Assembly: GCA_036654795.1 (NCBI GenBank)
Contig: JAVVRI010000067.1
Span: 1 to 16,162 of the forward strand
DNA length: 16,162 bases
Direction of reading: 5' to 3'
From: JAVVRI01 sp036654795
Lineage (GTDB): Bacteria > Bacteroidota > Bacteroidia > Bacteroidales > Tannerellaceae
The translations under genes were made by a program, and so were the position numbers. Positions 1 through 7,297 of this stretch are shown here, one piece after another; the stretch's first letter is position 1, and each line of letters opens with the position of its first letter. The notes beneath the pieces were generated by a model. That model was not told where the DNA came from, did no database searches, and saw only the letters and a list, made by a program, of their open reading frames with translations.

Positions 1-1881
1 AGGGCAAAGAGCATCATCCCATTTCTGAACAAAAAGTACACTCGTTTTAGTGCCTGTATGTGGTTTGAAGACATTGCCATGCAAGCCTACAACGGCTAAG
101 ATGCGACAACGGTCTGCTATATATTCACGCAACGATTTGTCGCTGCTATTGTTAAAACGACCTTGTGGAAGAACGATAGCCATTCTACCTCCTGGTTTTA
201 AGAAATCAAGATTACGCTCTACAAACAAAACGTCTCGGCTCATATTAGAAGCCTGTTTCAGCTTAGTTTTTCGAAAAGTTCCGTCACTCATTTGGTAAAC
301 GGTCTCTCCTGTATTAGCCAATGCTTCAGGATAAGTAGGTTCTCCGACAACAATCTTTGAGCCTTGTGAAGCTGCCTTCAGTTTTTCCAATGACACGCTA
401 CGGCTTAAATCGTACTTGGCAAGTATTCGGCTTTCCTTTACATCTCCGGCAAACGGAGGGTTAGCCATGATTATATCAAAATTAAAATCACGGTTACTGT
501 TTTTGTCTGCTCGCAACTTTTTTAGTTTAACCCAACCCTGATAATAAGTGTCTTGCCAGTTCTCATCTTTTACGGTCTCATCCCAACGTTCATAATCGAG
601 CGTGTTAAGATGCATGACGTTTGTCTGTCCGTCACCTGCTATCAAATTCAAGGTTCTTGCCACACGCACAGCCTTTTCATCAAAGTCTATAGCGAACACA
701 TTGTTCTGTACATATTCGCTACATTCTGCCGGTTTTTCCTCCAATGTAAACAGATGGCTACGCTCAAGCCCCTTTGCTTCTAATATATTCTGCCAAACGT
801 GGAATATTGTATGTACTGGAAAACCACAACTACCTGCGGCAGTATCTATCATTTTTTCATCTGCTTTTGGATTGAGCATCTTTACACACATATCAATTAC
901 ATATCGGGGTGTAAAGTATTGTCCTTTTTCTCCTTTGCTACTTTTATTTATAAGATACTCAAACGCTTCATCGACAACATCGAGGTTGGAATTGAACAGT
1001 TTTACATCTTGCAAGGAAGCAACGCAAACAGAAAGATGCGATGGCGTAAGCAATATCTTCGCATCATTGGTAAACACACCTGCCCATTTTTCTTTTGCCT
1101 TATCAAAAAGAGCCTGTAACTTATCCTTTAGCTCGGTTTCCGTATCTCCATAGTTACGGAATTCAAGATTGCGGTCAGGCTTCCGACCGCTTTCCATTTC
1201 GTCAAAGAGCTTTGTGAAGATTAACTTGAACACTTCCTCAAACACATCTACACCAGCCCCAGCCAATACCTCATCTTCCATCTCAAGAATTAAATCCTTA
1301 AGTGATTTCCTTTCATTAACGAGTTTGTCTTTCTTTATAAGGTCTTTAATAGTCCACCGTTCAGAAAGAATGTCTGAAAGTTTTTGGTCTGCTCTTGGAA
1401 TTGCACTTAAATCTTCAAAATAATTGGGGTCTTTACGATGATAGTAGGATATACTCTTACCATTACTCCATACACCAATAGGTGCACCTGTTGCATTGCA
1501 ATAACTTTTAAGTTGCTCCTTGCCATCTTTCAACTTGGGCTTCTTAAGCTCTACAATAATAAAAGGACTTGTGACTTGTTGTTTATCAAAGACTACAATA
1601 TCGGCACGCTTCTTTTCTCTGCCGAATGTCACTTCGTATTCAAGTTCCATTCGAGATGCCGGATAACCCATGTCTTGAACTAGAGTCAAAAGATATAATT
1701 GACGCACTACTTCTTCAGGAGTAAGCTTTATGTCTTTCTTGCGTACTAAACAAGTCACATAGAAATCCATTCCTTTTTTTGTTGTACGTTCAATAACTCG
1801 ACCTTCTAATTCAGATATTTGCTTTTCTGAAAATAGACTAAGGTCATACTCAGACCCCTTTGTTATATCTGTTAATCTCAT
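1..1881 (-). CDS. HsdR_N nuclease domain fused to N6-adenine DNA methyltransferase (type I R-M-like), 3' end cut by the window edge
   Basis: The reading frame opens with ATG at 1881 on the minus strand and stays open for 627 codons to base 1, so the C-terminus is missing. Residues about 48-147 resemble the N-terminal nuclease domain of type I restriction subunit R (HSDR_N_2): KRAD with Asp94, then a hydrophobic strand and Glu111-Leu-Lys113, the D...ExK signature of PD-(D/E)XK nucleases. Residues about 290-600 are an HsdM-type N6-adenine methyltransferase: GQYFTPRYV (320-328), S-adenosylmethionine motif I DTAAGSCGF (346-354), catalytic motif IV NPPF (474-477), and VLPQGRF (570-576). By family knowledge the protein would methylate adenine with a specificity (S) subunit and may cleave unmodified DNA. 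No S or helicase subunit is visible; they may lie beyond base 1. It starts 15 bases after the XRE gene, so the two are probably co-transcribed. The family call is firm; whether it restricts DNA is inference. Confidence 0.88.
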   Translation of the reverse strand, partial: MRLTDITKGSEYDLSLFSEKQISELEGRVIERTTKKGMDFYVTCLVRKKDIKLTPEEVVRQLYLLTLVQDMGYPASRMELEYEVTFGREKKRADIVVFDKQQVTSPFIIVELKKPKLKDGKEQLKSYCNATGAPIGVWSNGKSISYYHRKDPNYFEDLSAIPRADQKLSDILSERWTIKDLIKKDKLVNERKSLKDLILEMEDEVLAGAGVDVFEEVFKLIFTKLFDEMESGRKPDRNLEFRNYGDTETELKDKLQALFDKAKEKWAGVFTNDAKILLTPSHLSVCVASLQDVKLFNSNLDVVDEAFEYLINKSSKGEKGQYFTPRYVIDMCVKMLNPKADEKMIDTAAGSCGFPVHTIFHVWQNILEAKGLERSHLFTLEEKPAECSEYVQNNVFAIDFDEKAVRVARTLNLIAGDGQTNVMHLNTLDYERWDETVKDENWQDTYYQGWVKLKKLRADKNSNRDFNFDIIMANPPFAGDVKESRILAKYDLSRSVSLEKLKAASQGSKIVVGEPTYPEALANTGETVYQMSDGTFRKTKLKQASNMSRDVLFVERNLDFLKPGGRMAIVLPQGRFNNSSDKSLREYIADRCRILAVVGLHGNVFKPHTGTKTSVLFVQKWDDALCP

Positions 1882-1896
1882 AAGTCTTATTTATCC

Positions 1897-2100
1897 TTAT
1901 TCAGTTAGTATCTTATTCGGTATAAGAAGTGTGCGAACATCAATGTTCAGAAGTTCAGCTATCCGATATAGAACAGGTATAGGCGGTTGTACTCTATTAG
2001 TTGCATACAGATTAACCATATTGAAACTTTTACCAAGCATATTTGCCAATTCAGTTTGGCTAATGCCTTTCTCGTCCAAAACCTCTTTAATCCTGTTCAT
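1897..2100 (-). CDS. Small XRE (Cro/C1-type) helix-turn-helix regulator, possible R-M controller protein
   Basis: This 67-residue protein is almost entirely one HTH_3 domain. ISQTELANMLG (13-23) forms helices 1-2, the following stretch is the recognition helix, and PPIPVLYRIAELLNIDV (39-55) is the typical closing part of the Cro/C1 fold. The ATG at 2100 is chosen because the family's first helix (MNRIKEVLDEKG) begins there; an in-frame start at 2136 would put the start codon inside the likely transcribed leader, right at the promoter. The gene has its own -7 box and a 19-bp palindrome upstream, and lies 15 bases before the nuclease-methylase gene. Small XRE proteins of this kind act as controller (C) proteins that time restriction against methylation in many R-M systems. 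That role is inferred from context here. Confidence 0.85.
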   Translation of the reverse strand: MNRIKEVLDEKGISQTELANMLGKSFNMVNLYATNRVQPPIPVLYRIAELLNIDVRTLLIPNKILTE

Positions 2101-2125
2101 CCGATTCTTTTTCTTAATTTCGGTG

Positions 2126-2133
2126 CAAAGGTA
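2126..2133 (-). promoter_or_regulatory. Bacteroidales -7 box for the XRE-methylase operon
   Basis: The minus strand reads TACCTTTG, a perfect match to TAnnTTTG, about 25 bases before the ATG at 2100. No TTTG is seen at the -33 position. A palindrome occupies the spacer instead, which suits a regulated promoter. Confidence 0.7.
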
Positions 2134-2150
2134 CACAATTTTATTGTGTA
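2132..2150. promoter_or_regulatory. 19-bp palindrome, probable operator of the XRE protein
   Basis: The sequence TACACAATTTTATTGTGTA has two perfect 8-base half-sites (TACACAAT / ATTGTGTA) around TTT. Its left end shares two bases with the -7 box, so a bound dimer would cover the -7 to -33 spacer. Size, symmetry and place fit an autoregulatory operator for the small HTH protein that follows. Binding is inferred, not shown. Confidence 0.6.
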
Positions 2151-2431
2151 TAAGGAATTAATAATAAAAAAAACTATTACCTTTACATCCAAAGAGAGAC
2201 ATTGAAGGACAAACCAAGCAGAACGCAGCAACAAGCACGGTTGCCAAGTCATTACCTCAAAATTAAGCACTCTTCCCAAAGCCTCTATAATAAGGCGATA
2301 AGAAATTTATTCCAGAATTACCTAAAATCTTTGAAAGCACATCACACCATGGCTTATTCTCAGGGTAACCACACCAAAATTAAGTTTTAAGCCTACAACA
2401 GATAGATTGAAAACATTACTCCAATTATTCG

Positions 2432-2469
2432 TTTGAGCCAGCTCAAAATCTATTTTGAGCTGGCTCAAA
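2432..2469. repeat. 38-bp perfect inverted repeat built from two TTTGAGC palindromes
   Basis: Bases 2432-2449 (TTTGAGCCAGCTCAAAAT) are the exact reverse complement of 2452-2469, with a 2-base centre. Each arm is itself nearly palindromic (TTTGAGC-CA-GCTCAAA and TTTTGAGC-TG-GCTCAAAA), so the DNA can fold as one long hairpin or two small ones. No T-run follows, so it is not a standard intrinsic terminator. Confidence 0.85.
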
Positions 2470-2496
2470 AACAATTACCAGCATGGTTGAAATCTA

Positions 2497-2514
2497 TTTT
2501 GAGCTAGCTCAAAA
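2497..2514. repeat. Third TTTTGAGC palindrome, part of a 24-bp direct repeat
   Basis: TTTTGAGCTAGCTCAAAA is a perfect 18-bp palindrome. With six preceding bases it repeats 2447-2470 with a single G-to-A difference (2491-2514), start to start 44 bases apart. The unit is thus present three times, one inverted, all upstream of the DUF1080 promoter. Confidence 0.85.
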
Positions 2515-2571
2515 GCATAATAGCATATAAGAATATCGACAATAAATAGGCACAAGCCAAAGAAATTTATT

Positions 2572-2579
2572 TATCTTTG
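2572..2579 (+). promoter_or_regulatory. Bacteroidales -7 box for the DUF1080 lipoprotein gene
   Basis: TATCTTTG matches TAnnTTTG exactly and lies 37 bases before the ATG at 2617. The leader is A-rich with no Shine-Dalgarno site. No clear -33 TTTG is seen. Confidence 0.65.
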
Positions 2580-2616
2580 TTCCATTGTTTTTCAAACCTA
2601 AAATCAATCGAAAGAA

Positions 2617-3906
2617 ATGGAATTTGCAATTAGAAAAGTCGCAGCGACAAGCTTGTTAGCCTCTTGCGCCGGCGCAATGGTTCTCTTTTCCGCATGTTCG
2701 GAAGCGGAACAAAACAAACTGATACCTGAAGAGGTAGCCGATGGTTGGCAATTACTATTCGATGGTAAAACATTGAATGGTTGGAAAGATTACAACGGGA
2801 CAAGCCTTACGCAGCCTTGGCATGTCGTTGATGGATGCATCCAGGCTAAAGGTGATGGTAGCGATGCCAGCGGTTACATCGTAACCGACAAACAGTATGA
2901 AAACTTCGAACTGGCTTGGGAGTGGAAGCTGTCGAAGGGTGGGAACAGCGGCATGCTCTATCACGTGGTGGAACGCCCGCAATTTGACGTACCTTACGTA
3001 ACCGGCCCGGAATATCAGCTGATAGATGAGCCTAACTTTCCCGAGCCATTGGAAGAATGGCAGAAATTGGGCGTAGACTACGCCATGCACCTACCGGATA
3101 AAAACGCAATGAAGGTGAATCCGCAAGGAGAATGGAACACGTCGAAGATTGTATTCGACAACGGTCACGTTGAACATTGGCTAAATGGCGCCAAGATTCT
3201 TGAATTTGAAGCTTGGACAGACGATTGGTATGCCAAAAAGAATAGTGGCAAATGGGCAAATGCTCCGGAATACGGATTGGCAAAGAAAGGTGTACTCTGC
3301 TTGCAGGATCATGGCTATCCCGCCTCTTTCCGCAATATCAAGATCAAAGAGTTGCCCCGTAAAACCAAAGAGGTTGCCCTCTTTAACGGCATAGACCTAC
3401 AAGGCTGGGAACCTTACGGAACGGAGCTATGGTACGTAAAAGATAGTCTACTGATCTGCGAAAGCGGTCCGGACAAACAATACGGTTACTTGGCAACACG
3501 CGAGTATTACGACGACTTTGAACTGACAGCAGACTTTAAACAAGAAGCAGACGGCAACTCAGGCATCTTTATCCGCTCTTTCGTTGAAGAGGGCGCTAAG
3601 GTGAACGGTTGGCAAGTAGAAGTTGCCCCCAAAGGCAATGACACAGGCGGCATCTACGAATCCTATGGCCGCGAATGGCTGGTACAGATTCCAGATGAAA
3701 AAGAAAATATCCTAAAACCGGGTGAATGGAACACCATGCGCATCAAGGTACAGGGAGACAACGTTACGACTTGGCTGAATGGAGAGGAGATGGTAAACCT
3801 GACAGACGAGAAGATCGGTGCCGGACAAGGACGAATCGCCCTCCAAATCCATGACGGAGGCGGCATCAAAGTACTCTGGCGTAACCTGAAAGTAAAGACG
3901 TTGTAA
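2617..3906 (+). CDS. Lipoprotein with two DUF1080 (3-keto-disaccharide hydrolase) domains
   Basis: A lipoprotein signal is visible: Arg6-Lys7, a hydrophobic stretch, then the lipobox FSAC with Cys27 as the lipidated residue. The mature protein should sit in the cell envelope. Two concanavalin-like DUF1080 (PF06439) domains follow, at about 42-245 and 252-428. Matching blocks show the duplication: LLFDGKTLNGW / ALFNGIDLQGW, GNSGMLY / GNSGIFI, GEWNTSKI / GEWNTMRI, WLNGAKI / WLNGEEM. Domain 1 ends in the usual LQDHG...FRNIKI; domain 2 has a diverged version (LQIHDGGGIKVLWRN). Family members hydrolyse 3-keto-glycosides made by partner oxidoreductases, but no such dehydrogenase lies nearby, so the substrate is unknown. 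The gene has its own promoter and a terminator-like hairpin after the stop, and looks monocistronic. Confidence 0.9.
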   Translation: MEFAIRKVAATSLLASCAGAMVLFSACSEAEQNKLIPEEVADGWQLLFDGKTLNGWKDYNGTSLTQPWHVVDGCIQAKGDGSDASGYIVTDKQYENFELAWEWKLSKGGNSGMLYHVVERPQFDVPYVTGPEYQLIDEPNFPEPLEEWQKLGVDYAMHLPDKNAMKVNPQGEWNTSKIVFDNGHVEHWLNGAKILEFEAWTDDWYAKKNSGKWANAPEYGLAKKGVLCLQDHGYPASFRNIKIKELPRKTKEVALFNGIDLQGWEPYGTELWYVKDSLLICESGPDKQYGYLATREYYDDFELTADFKQEADGNSGIFIRSFVEEGAKVNGWQVEVAPKGNDTGGIYESYGREWLVQIPDEKENILKPGEWNTMRIKVQGDNVTTWLNGEEMVNLTDEKIGAGQGRIALQIHDGGGIKVLWRNLKVKTL

Positions 3907-3910
3907 GCAA

Positions 3911-3930
3911 CATCTACTAACATCTACTAA
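3911..3930. repeat. 10-bp perfect tandem duplication after the DUF1080 gene
   Basis: CATCTACTAA occurs twice back to back, starting four bases after the stop codon and ending one base before the terminator hairpin. It looks like a small slippage duplication. Confidence 0.9.
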
Positions 3931-3931
3931 C

Positions 3932-3968
3932 CGGGTAGGAGAAAACAAAAGTAGTTTTCTCCTACCCG
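3932..3968 (+). terminator. Stem-loop after the DUF1080 lipoprotein gene
   Basis: A perfect 15-bp stem (CGGGTAGGAGAAAAC / GTTTTCTCCTACCCG) closes a 7-base loop, 25 bases after the stop codon. It lacks a strong T-tract, so termination may be partial, or the hairpin may instead protect the mRNA 3' end. Confidence 0.7.
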
Positions 3969-4026
3969 ATTGACACCGTAAGTTCAATTTAGGAGTGTAA
4001 AGATAGGAATTTTAGTACAAAAACTA

Positions 4027-4034
4027 TACTTTTG
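4027..4034 (+). promoter_or_regulatory. Bacteroidales -7 box for the TPR protein gene
   Basis: TACTTTTG matches TAnnTTTG, 26 bases before the ATG at 4061, which gives a short leader. No clear -33 element is seen. Confidence 0.6.
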
Positions 4035-4060
4035 ATGCACCATTTGTTGTTAATACATAT

Positions 4061-6223
4061 ATGACACTAAAAGAGATCAACACAGCCAACAACCGCATAG
4101 TCGGTTCATTAGACAGCCGAGAGCTAAAAAGCGCTTTCGAAACGATGCAATCGTTTCTATTAGAGAGTAAACAACATCCCCTGCAAGATAGATTGAACGA
4201 ACTACAAGAAACGTACAAGCGCATGTTGCATTATCAAGTAAACGGCATTCATGACCCGAAACAGAATGATATATACAGACGGTTAACAATTTCGGCCTAC
4301 GAAATGGCAGACCTGTTAAAGTTCGGAGTGTCGGATAAAGAATCCCCGCTTCAGTTTTACAGTCAGCGGCGCTTTCTGAATACACAGCCTGAGACATCCT
4401 ATAGCGAGTTAAACAAGCTATTGAACCAATACGATGAAAACAACGCGGCAATGTATGAAGCAACAGAAGTCGCTCTTTTCCATAAGATTTGGACATCCGG
4501 CCGGTTCAGCCAATCCGACACAGAAGAGGTTCGCGACATCTTAACCGACATTCTGCCCTTTACAACAGGTTGTCAGGTAATAACCGCCCTATTCCTCAGC
4601 TTGCAGGAATCATTTGATGTAAACAAACTGCTTCTTCTGATGGAAGCAGCCGTCCATGCATACAAAGAGGTAAGTGTACGGGCATTGATCTGCATCCTCA
4701 TTACCTTATATATCTATCGCAAACGAACGGATCTTTACCCGGAGATAAATGTCCGTCTGGCTAGCCTAGCCGAAAAGCAAGGCTTTAAAGAAATCGTACG
4801 CACCATCACCATGCGCTTTATCCTTGCCCGCGAGACGGAAAAGATTACCCGCAAGTTGCAAGATGAAATCCTGCCGGAGATGATGAAGCTTAGCCCTAAG
4901 TTAAGCCGTAAGATCAATCTGAAAGACTTCGCACAAGATATGATGAGCGATGAGATAAACCCCGAATGGCAGAACATACTATCGGAAGGCACTCTGGGTA
5001 AAAAGATGGAGGAGATAGGTGAATTGCAACAAGAGGGAGCAGACGTAATGCACTCCACCTTCGCACACTTGAAGCAATTCTCCTTCTTTCGTGAGATAAG
5101 TTCATGGATGATGCCTTTCATACCTACGCATTCACTCTTGAACGAATCGAAAGGAAGCAAGGACGATAAACAAATGCTCGAAACCCTATCAATGGCTCCT
5201 TTCATGTGCAACTCTGACAAATATTCACTTTGCTTCAGCATGATGCAACTGCCGGAGGCGCACCGTAAAATGATGATGAGTCAGTTTACAGGCCAGACAG
5301 CCGAGATGCTGCAACAATGCAAAGAGGCACTGACCCCGATACAGGACGAAGAGAAAATCATTATTAGCCACTACATACAGGATTTGTATCGCTTCTATAA
5401 GCTCCATCCAAGCCACTTGGACTTTGAGGACATCTTTGCATTGCCGCTCGATTTCCACAACCTGCCTATACTGGATGCCTATATATCCGACGAGGTAACG
5501 CTAAACTCAATCGCCGAACTTTATATGAATAAAAACTATTTCGACGAAGCACTCATCGCATACGACCGGTTGGCCAGATCCGGAAAGACCGGCATGATGG
5601 TGTATCAAAAGAGAGGATATTGCAAACAGATGAAGGGAGATATAGAAGGCGCATTAGAGGATTACCTGCATGCCGACTTGGTCGATACGGAAAGTAAATG
5701 GCTTATCCGACGGATTGCCGGATGCTATCGCACCTTGAAGCAACCAGAAAAAGCACTTACCTATTATCACCGCTACGAAGCACTCAATCCTGATAATCTA
5801 TCTGTTCTAACCAATATAGGGCACTGCCATTTGGAGTTGAAAGAATATAGCGAAGCATTGAAGTATTACTTCAAAGTGGACTATTTAGACACAAAGGGAC
5901 ACAAAGCATGGCGCCCCATTGCTTGGTGCTCCTTCCTTACGAAAAAGTACGACCAAGCTCAGAATTATTATAAAAAGATATTGGAAGACCAGCCAAACAT
6001 GGAAGACCTGCTCAATGCAGGTCATACAGAATGGGTACTGGGAAACACAAAAGAGGCGCTTACGTATTACAAACAAGCAGTGCAGCTAATGGATGGAGAC
6101 TTCTCTAAATTCATGGAGCAGTTCCTGCAAGATGTGCCGGATCTGCAGGAAGGCAACATTGAGAGTGCAAACATCCCCATCATGCTGGACGCATTACGCT
6201 ATCAATTAGACGGCGATTTGTAA
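4061..6223 (+). CDS. 720-residue protein with C-terminal TPR array
   Basis: There is no signal peptide or membrane segment, so the protein should be cytoplasmic. Residues 478-681 hold six consecutive tetratricopeptide repeats of 33-34 residues, recognisable by small residues at the helix A contact positions and the A-L-x-x-Y pattern in helix B: EALIAYDRL, GALEDYLHA, KALTYYHRY, EALKYYFKV, QAQNYYKKI, EALTYYKQA. TPRs bind other proteins. The first 470 residues are helical and charged, with a Met- and Lys-rich segment around 250-330; I do not recognise a family there. The gene has its own promoter, and its last 22 bases overlap the end of the convergent M28 peptidase gene. The partner and process are unknown. 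Confidence 0.88.
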   Translation: MTLKEINTANNRIVGSLDSRELKSAFETMQSFLLESKQHPLQDRLNELQETYKRMLHYQVNGIHDPKQNDIYRRLTISAYEMADLLKFGVSDKESPLQFYSQRRFLNTQPETSYSELNKLLNQYDENNAAMYEATEVALFHKIWTSGRFSQSDTEEVRDILTDILPFTTGCQVITALFLSLQESFDVNKLLLLMEAAVHAYKEVSVRALICILITLYIYRKRTDLYPEINVRLASLAEKQGFKEIVRTITMRFILARETEKITRKLQDEILPEMMKLSPKLSRKINLKDFAQDMMSDEINPEWQNILSEGTLGKKMEEIGELQQEGADVMHSTFAHLKQFSFFREISSWMMPFIPTHSLLNESKGSKDDKQMLETLSMAPFMCNSDKYSLCFSMMQLPEAHRKMMMSQFTGQTAEMLQQCKEALTPIQDEEKIIISHYIQDLYRFYKLHPSHLDFEDIFALPLDFHNLPILDAYISDEVTLNSIAELYMNKNYFDEALIAYDRLARSGKTGMMVYQKRGYCKQMKGDIEGALEDYLHADLVDTESKWLIRRIAGCYRTLKQPEKALTYYHRYEALNPDNLSVLTNIGHCHLELKEYSEALKYYFKVDYLDTKGHKAWRPIAWCSFLTKKYDQAQNYYKKILEDQPNMEDLLNAGHTEWVLGNTKEALTYYKQAVQLMDGDFSKFMEQFLQDVPDLQEGNIESANIPIMLDALRYQLDGDL

Positions 6224-7227
6224 GGAGAAGAGTAGCTTTTTTCATTTGCCAGATTCCACATATTCAGGAAAGAGGCTTTGGTGATGTCCACAAGTTTCGC
6301 CCAATTAATTTTATCTGTGTGGTCGCCCGGCATGTGATAGTCCGGATGACCATCCGTATGATACCAGATAATAGGGATATCCAGTTTGGCGAAAGAGGCA
6401 TTGTCGCTGCCGCCAATTGGCTTGTCCCATGGGCGATAATCGGGAGTAAGGTTAAGGGCATACGTCTTAATGTCGCTCTTCAACCATTCGCCAAAGGCAG
6501 GATAGGCTTCGGTAAAGAAGTAGACAACATGCGTCGGCTTTGTCTCATCATTATTACGGCCAATCATATCAAAATTAAGATAGCCCTTCACCTCTTTTAT
6601 TTGCGGAAAGTTCTGCACGAAATACTTAGAGCCGAGCAAACCCTTCTCCTCTCCATCCCAAAAAGCAAAAACAACCGTACGTTCGGGCTGCTTACCGGAA
6701 GCCAGGAAAGCACGGGCTATTTGCAACACAGCAGACACTCCGGAAGCGTTATCGTCCGCCCCATTATAAATCCGGTCACCCTCCAGCATCGGATCGAAGC
6801 CTATATGGTCGTAATGTGCACCTATAATTACATATTCATTCGGATTTTTGCCTTCTATCTTCCCCAAAACATTATTCATGGCGAGACGTTGATGGGTTGT
6901 TTTCTTCAGTTCCAAAATAGAGTCTGGGTCTACTTGGAAGCGACCACGCTTCTGGCGTTCTTTATTATAGGCTTCAAAAGGTTGGAAATAGGATGCAAAC
7001 AGGGGGGCAATGCCCATTGTTTGCAGGTTAGAAACAATATATTCGCCAGCAATACGACCACCGCGGAAACCGGCTTCGCGTCCTTCCAACTCATCACTGG
7101 CCAAGAAACCAATGTAGGCTTCGGCATTGGCTTTGTTTATTACGTCTAAACCCTTTTGTTCGGGCGACTGTGCCCACATTGCTGCGCTTAGCGTTAAAGC
7201 AACAAGCAGTAATCCTGTCTTCTTCAT
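6202..7227 (-). CDS. Secreted M28-family zinc aminopeptidase
   Basis: The N-terminus is a signal peptide (Lys2-Lys3, hydrophobic core, likely cut after AMWA at residue 19), so the enzyme acts in the periplasm or outside. The M28 co-catalytic zinc site is complete: GAHYD with His138 and Asp140, NGADDNASG with Asp158, WDGEEKG with catalytic Glu193 and ligand Glu194, NFDMIGRN with Asp220, and DYHMPGD with His298. The expected role is removal of N-terminal residues from peptides, supplying amino acids. A PA-type insert is absent, and 341 residues is usual for the compact form. The gene has its own -7 box. The final codons overlap the convergent TPR gene by 22 bases with no terminator between them. 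A glutaminyl cyclase-like activity is a less likely alternative within the same fold. Confidence 0.92.
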   Translation of the reverse strand: MKKTGLLLVALTLSAAMWAQSPEQKGLDVINKANAEAYIGFLASDELEGREAGFRGGRIAGEYIVSNLQTMGIAPLFASYFQPFEAYNKERQKRGRFQVDPDSILELKKTTHQRLAMNNVLGKIEGKNPNEYVIIGAHYDHIGFDPMLEGDRIYNGADDNASGVSAVLQIARAFLASGKQPERTVVFAFWDGEEKGLLGSKYFVQNFPQIKEVKGYLNFDMIGRNNDETKPTHVVYFFTEAYPAFGEWLKSDIKTYALNLTPDYRPWDKPIGGSDNASFAKLDIPIIWYHTDGHPDYHMPGDHTDKINWAKLVDITKASFLNMWNLANEKSYSSPYKSPSN

Positions 7228-7246
7228 GCGTTATCTTATTTTCATA

Positions 7247-7254
7247 CAAAGATA
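7247..7254 (-). promoter_or_regulatory. Bacteroidales -7 box for the M28 peptidase gene
   Basis: The minus strand reads TATCTTTG, 19 bases upstream of the ATG at 7227. GTTG, one base off the -33 consensus TTTG, lies exactly 19 bases further upstream at 7274-7277. Confidence 0.7.
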
Positions 7255-7297
7255 GTAAGTTAAAATCATTGGGCAACAACACGAAATAGGTATAAAC

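Larger units (their letters stand above)
2151..2571. other. Non-coding boundary region between the R-M unit and the DUF1080 gene
   Basis: I find no convincing gene here. The longest frame (TTG at 2202 to 2390) has no family features, no promoter box and a low-complexity polar composition. The right half (2432-2514) carries three related palindromes, listed separately. The stretch is AT-rich and looks like a junction between an accessory R-M island and housekeeping genes. No tRNA, integrase or attachment-site duplication is visible. Confidence 0.5.

Noticed and set aside
602..1153. 183-codon open frame on the plus strand
   Set aside because: It is antisense to the methyltransferase domain with recognised catalytic motifs on the other strand.
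2101..2136. 12-codon N-terminal extension of the XRE gene
   Set aside because: The extended start would sit at the -7 box, upstream of the predicted transcript start.
2202..2390. 62-codon frame beginning with TTG on the plus strand
   Set aside because: No promoter box, no family features, a rare start codon, and low-complexity polar composition in an AT-rich gap.
2432..2514. CRISPR-like array
   Set aside because: Only three units in mixed orientation, palindromic over their whole length, with spacers of 2 and about 26 bases and no cas genes.
6319..7149. 276-codon open frame on the plus strand
   Set aside because: It lies wholly opposite the M28 peptidase gene, whose zinc motifs are complete; this is an antisense shadow.
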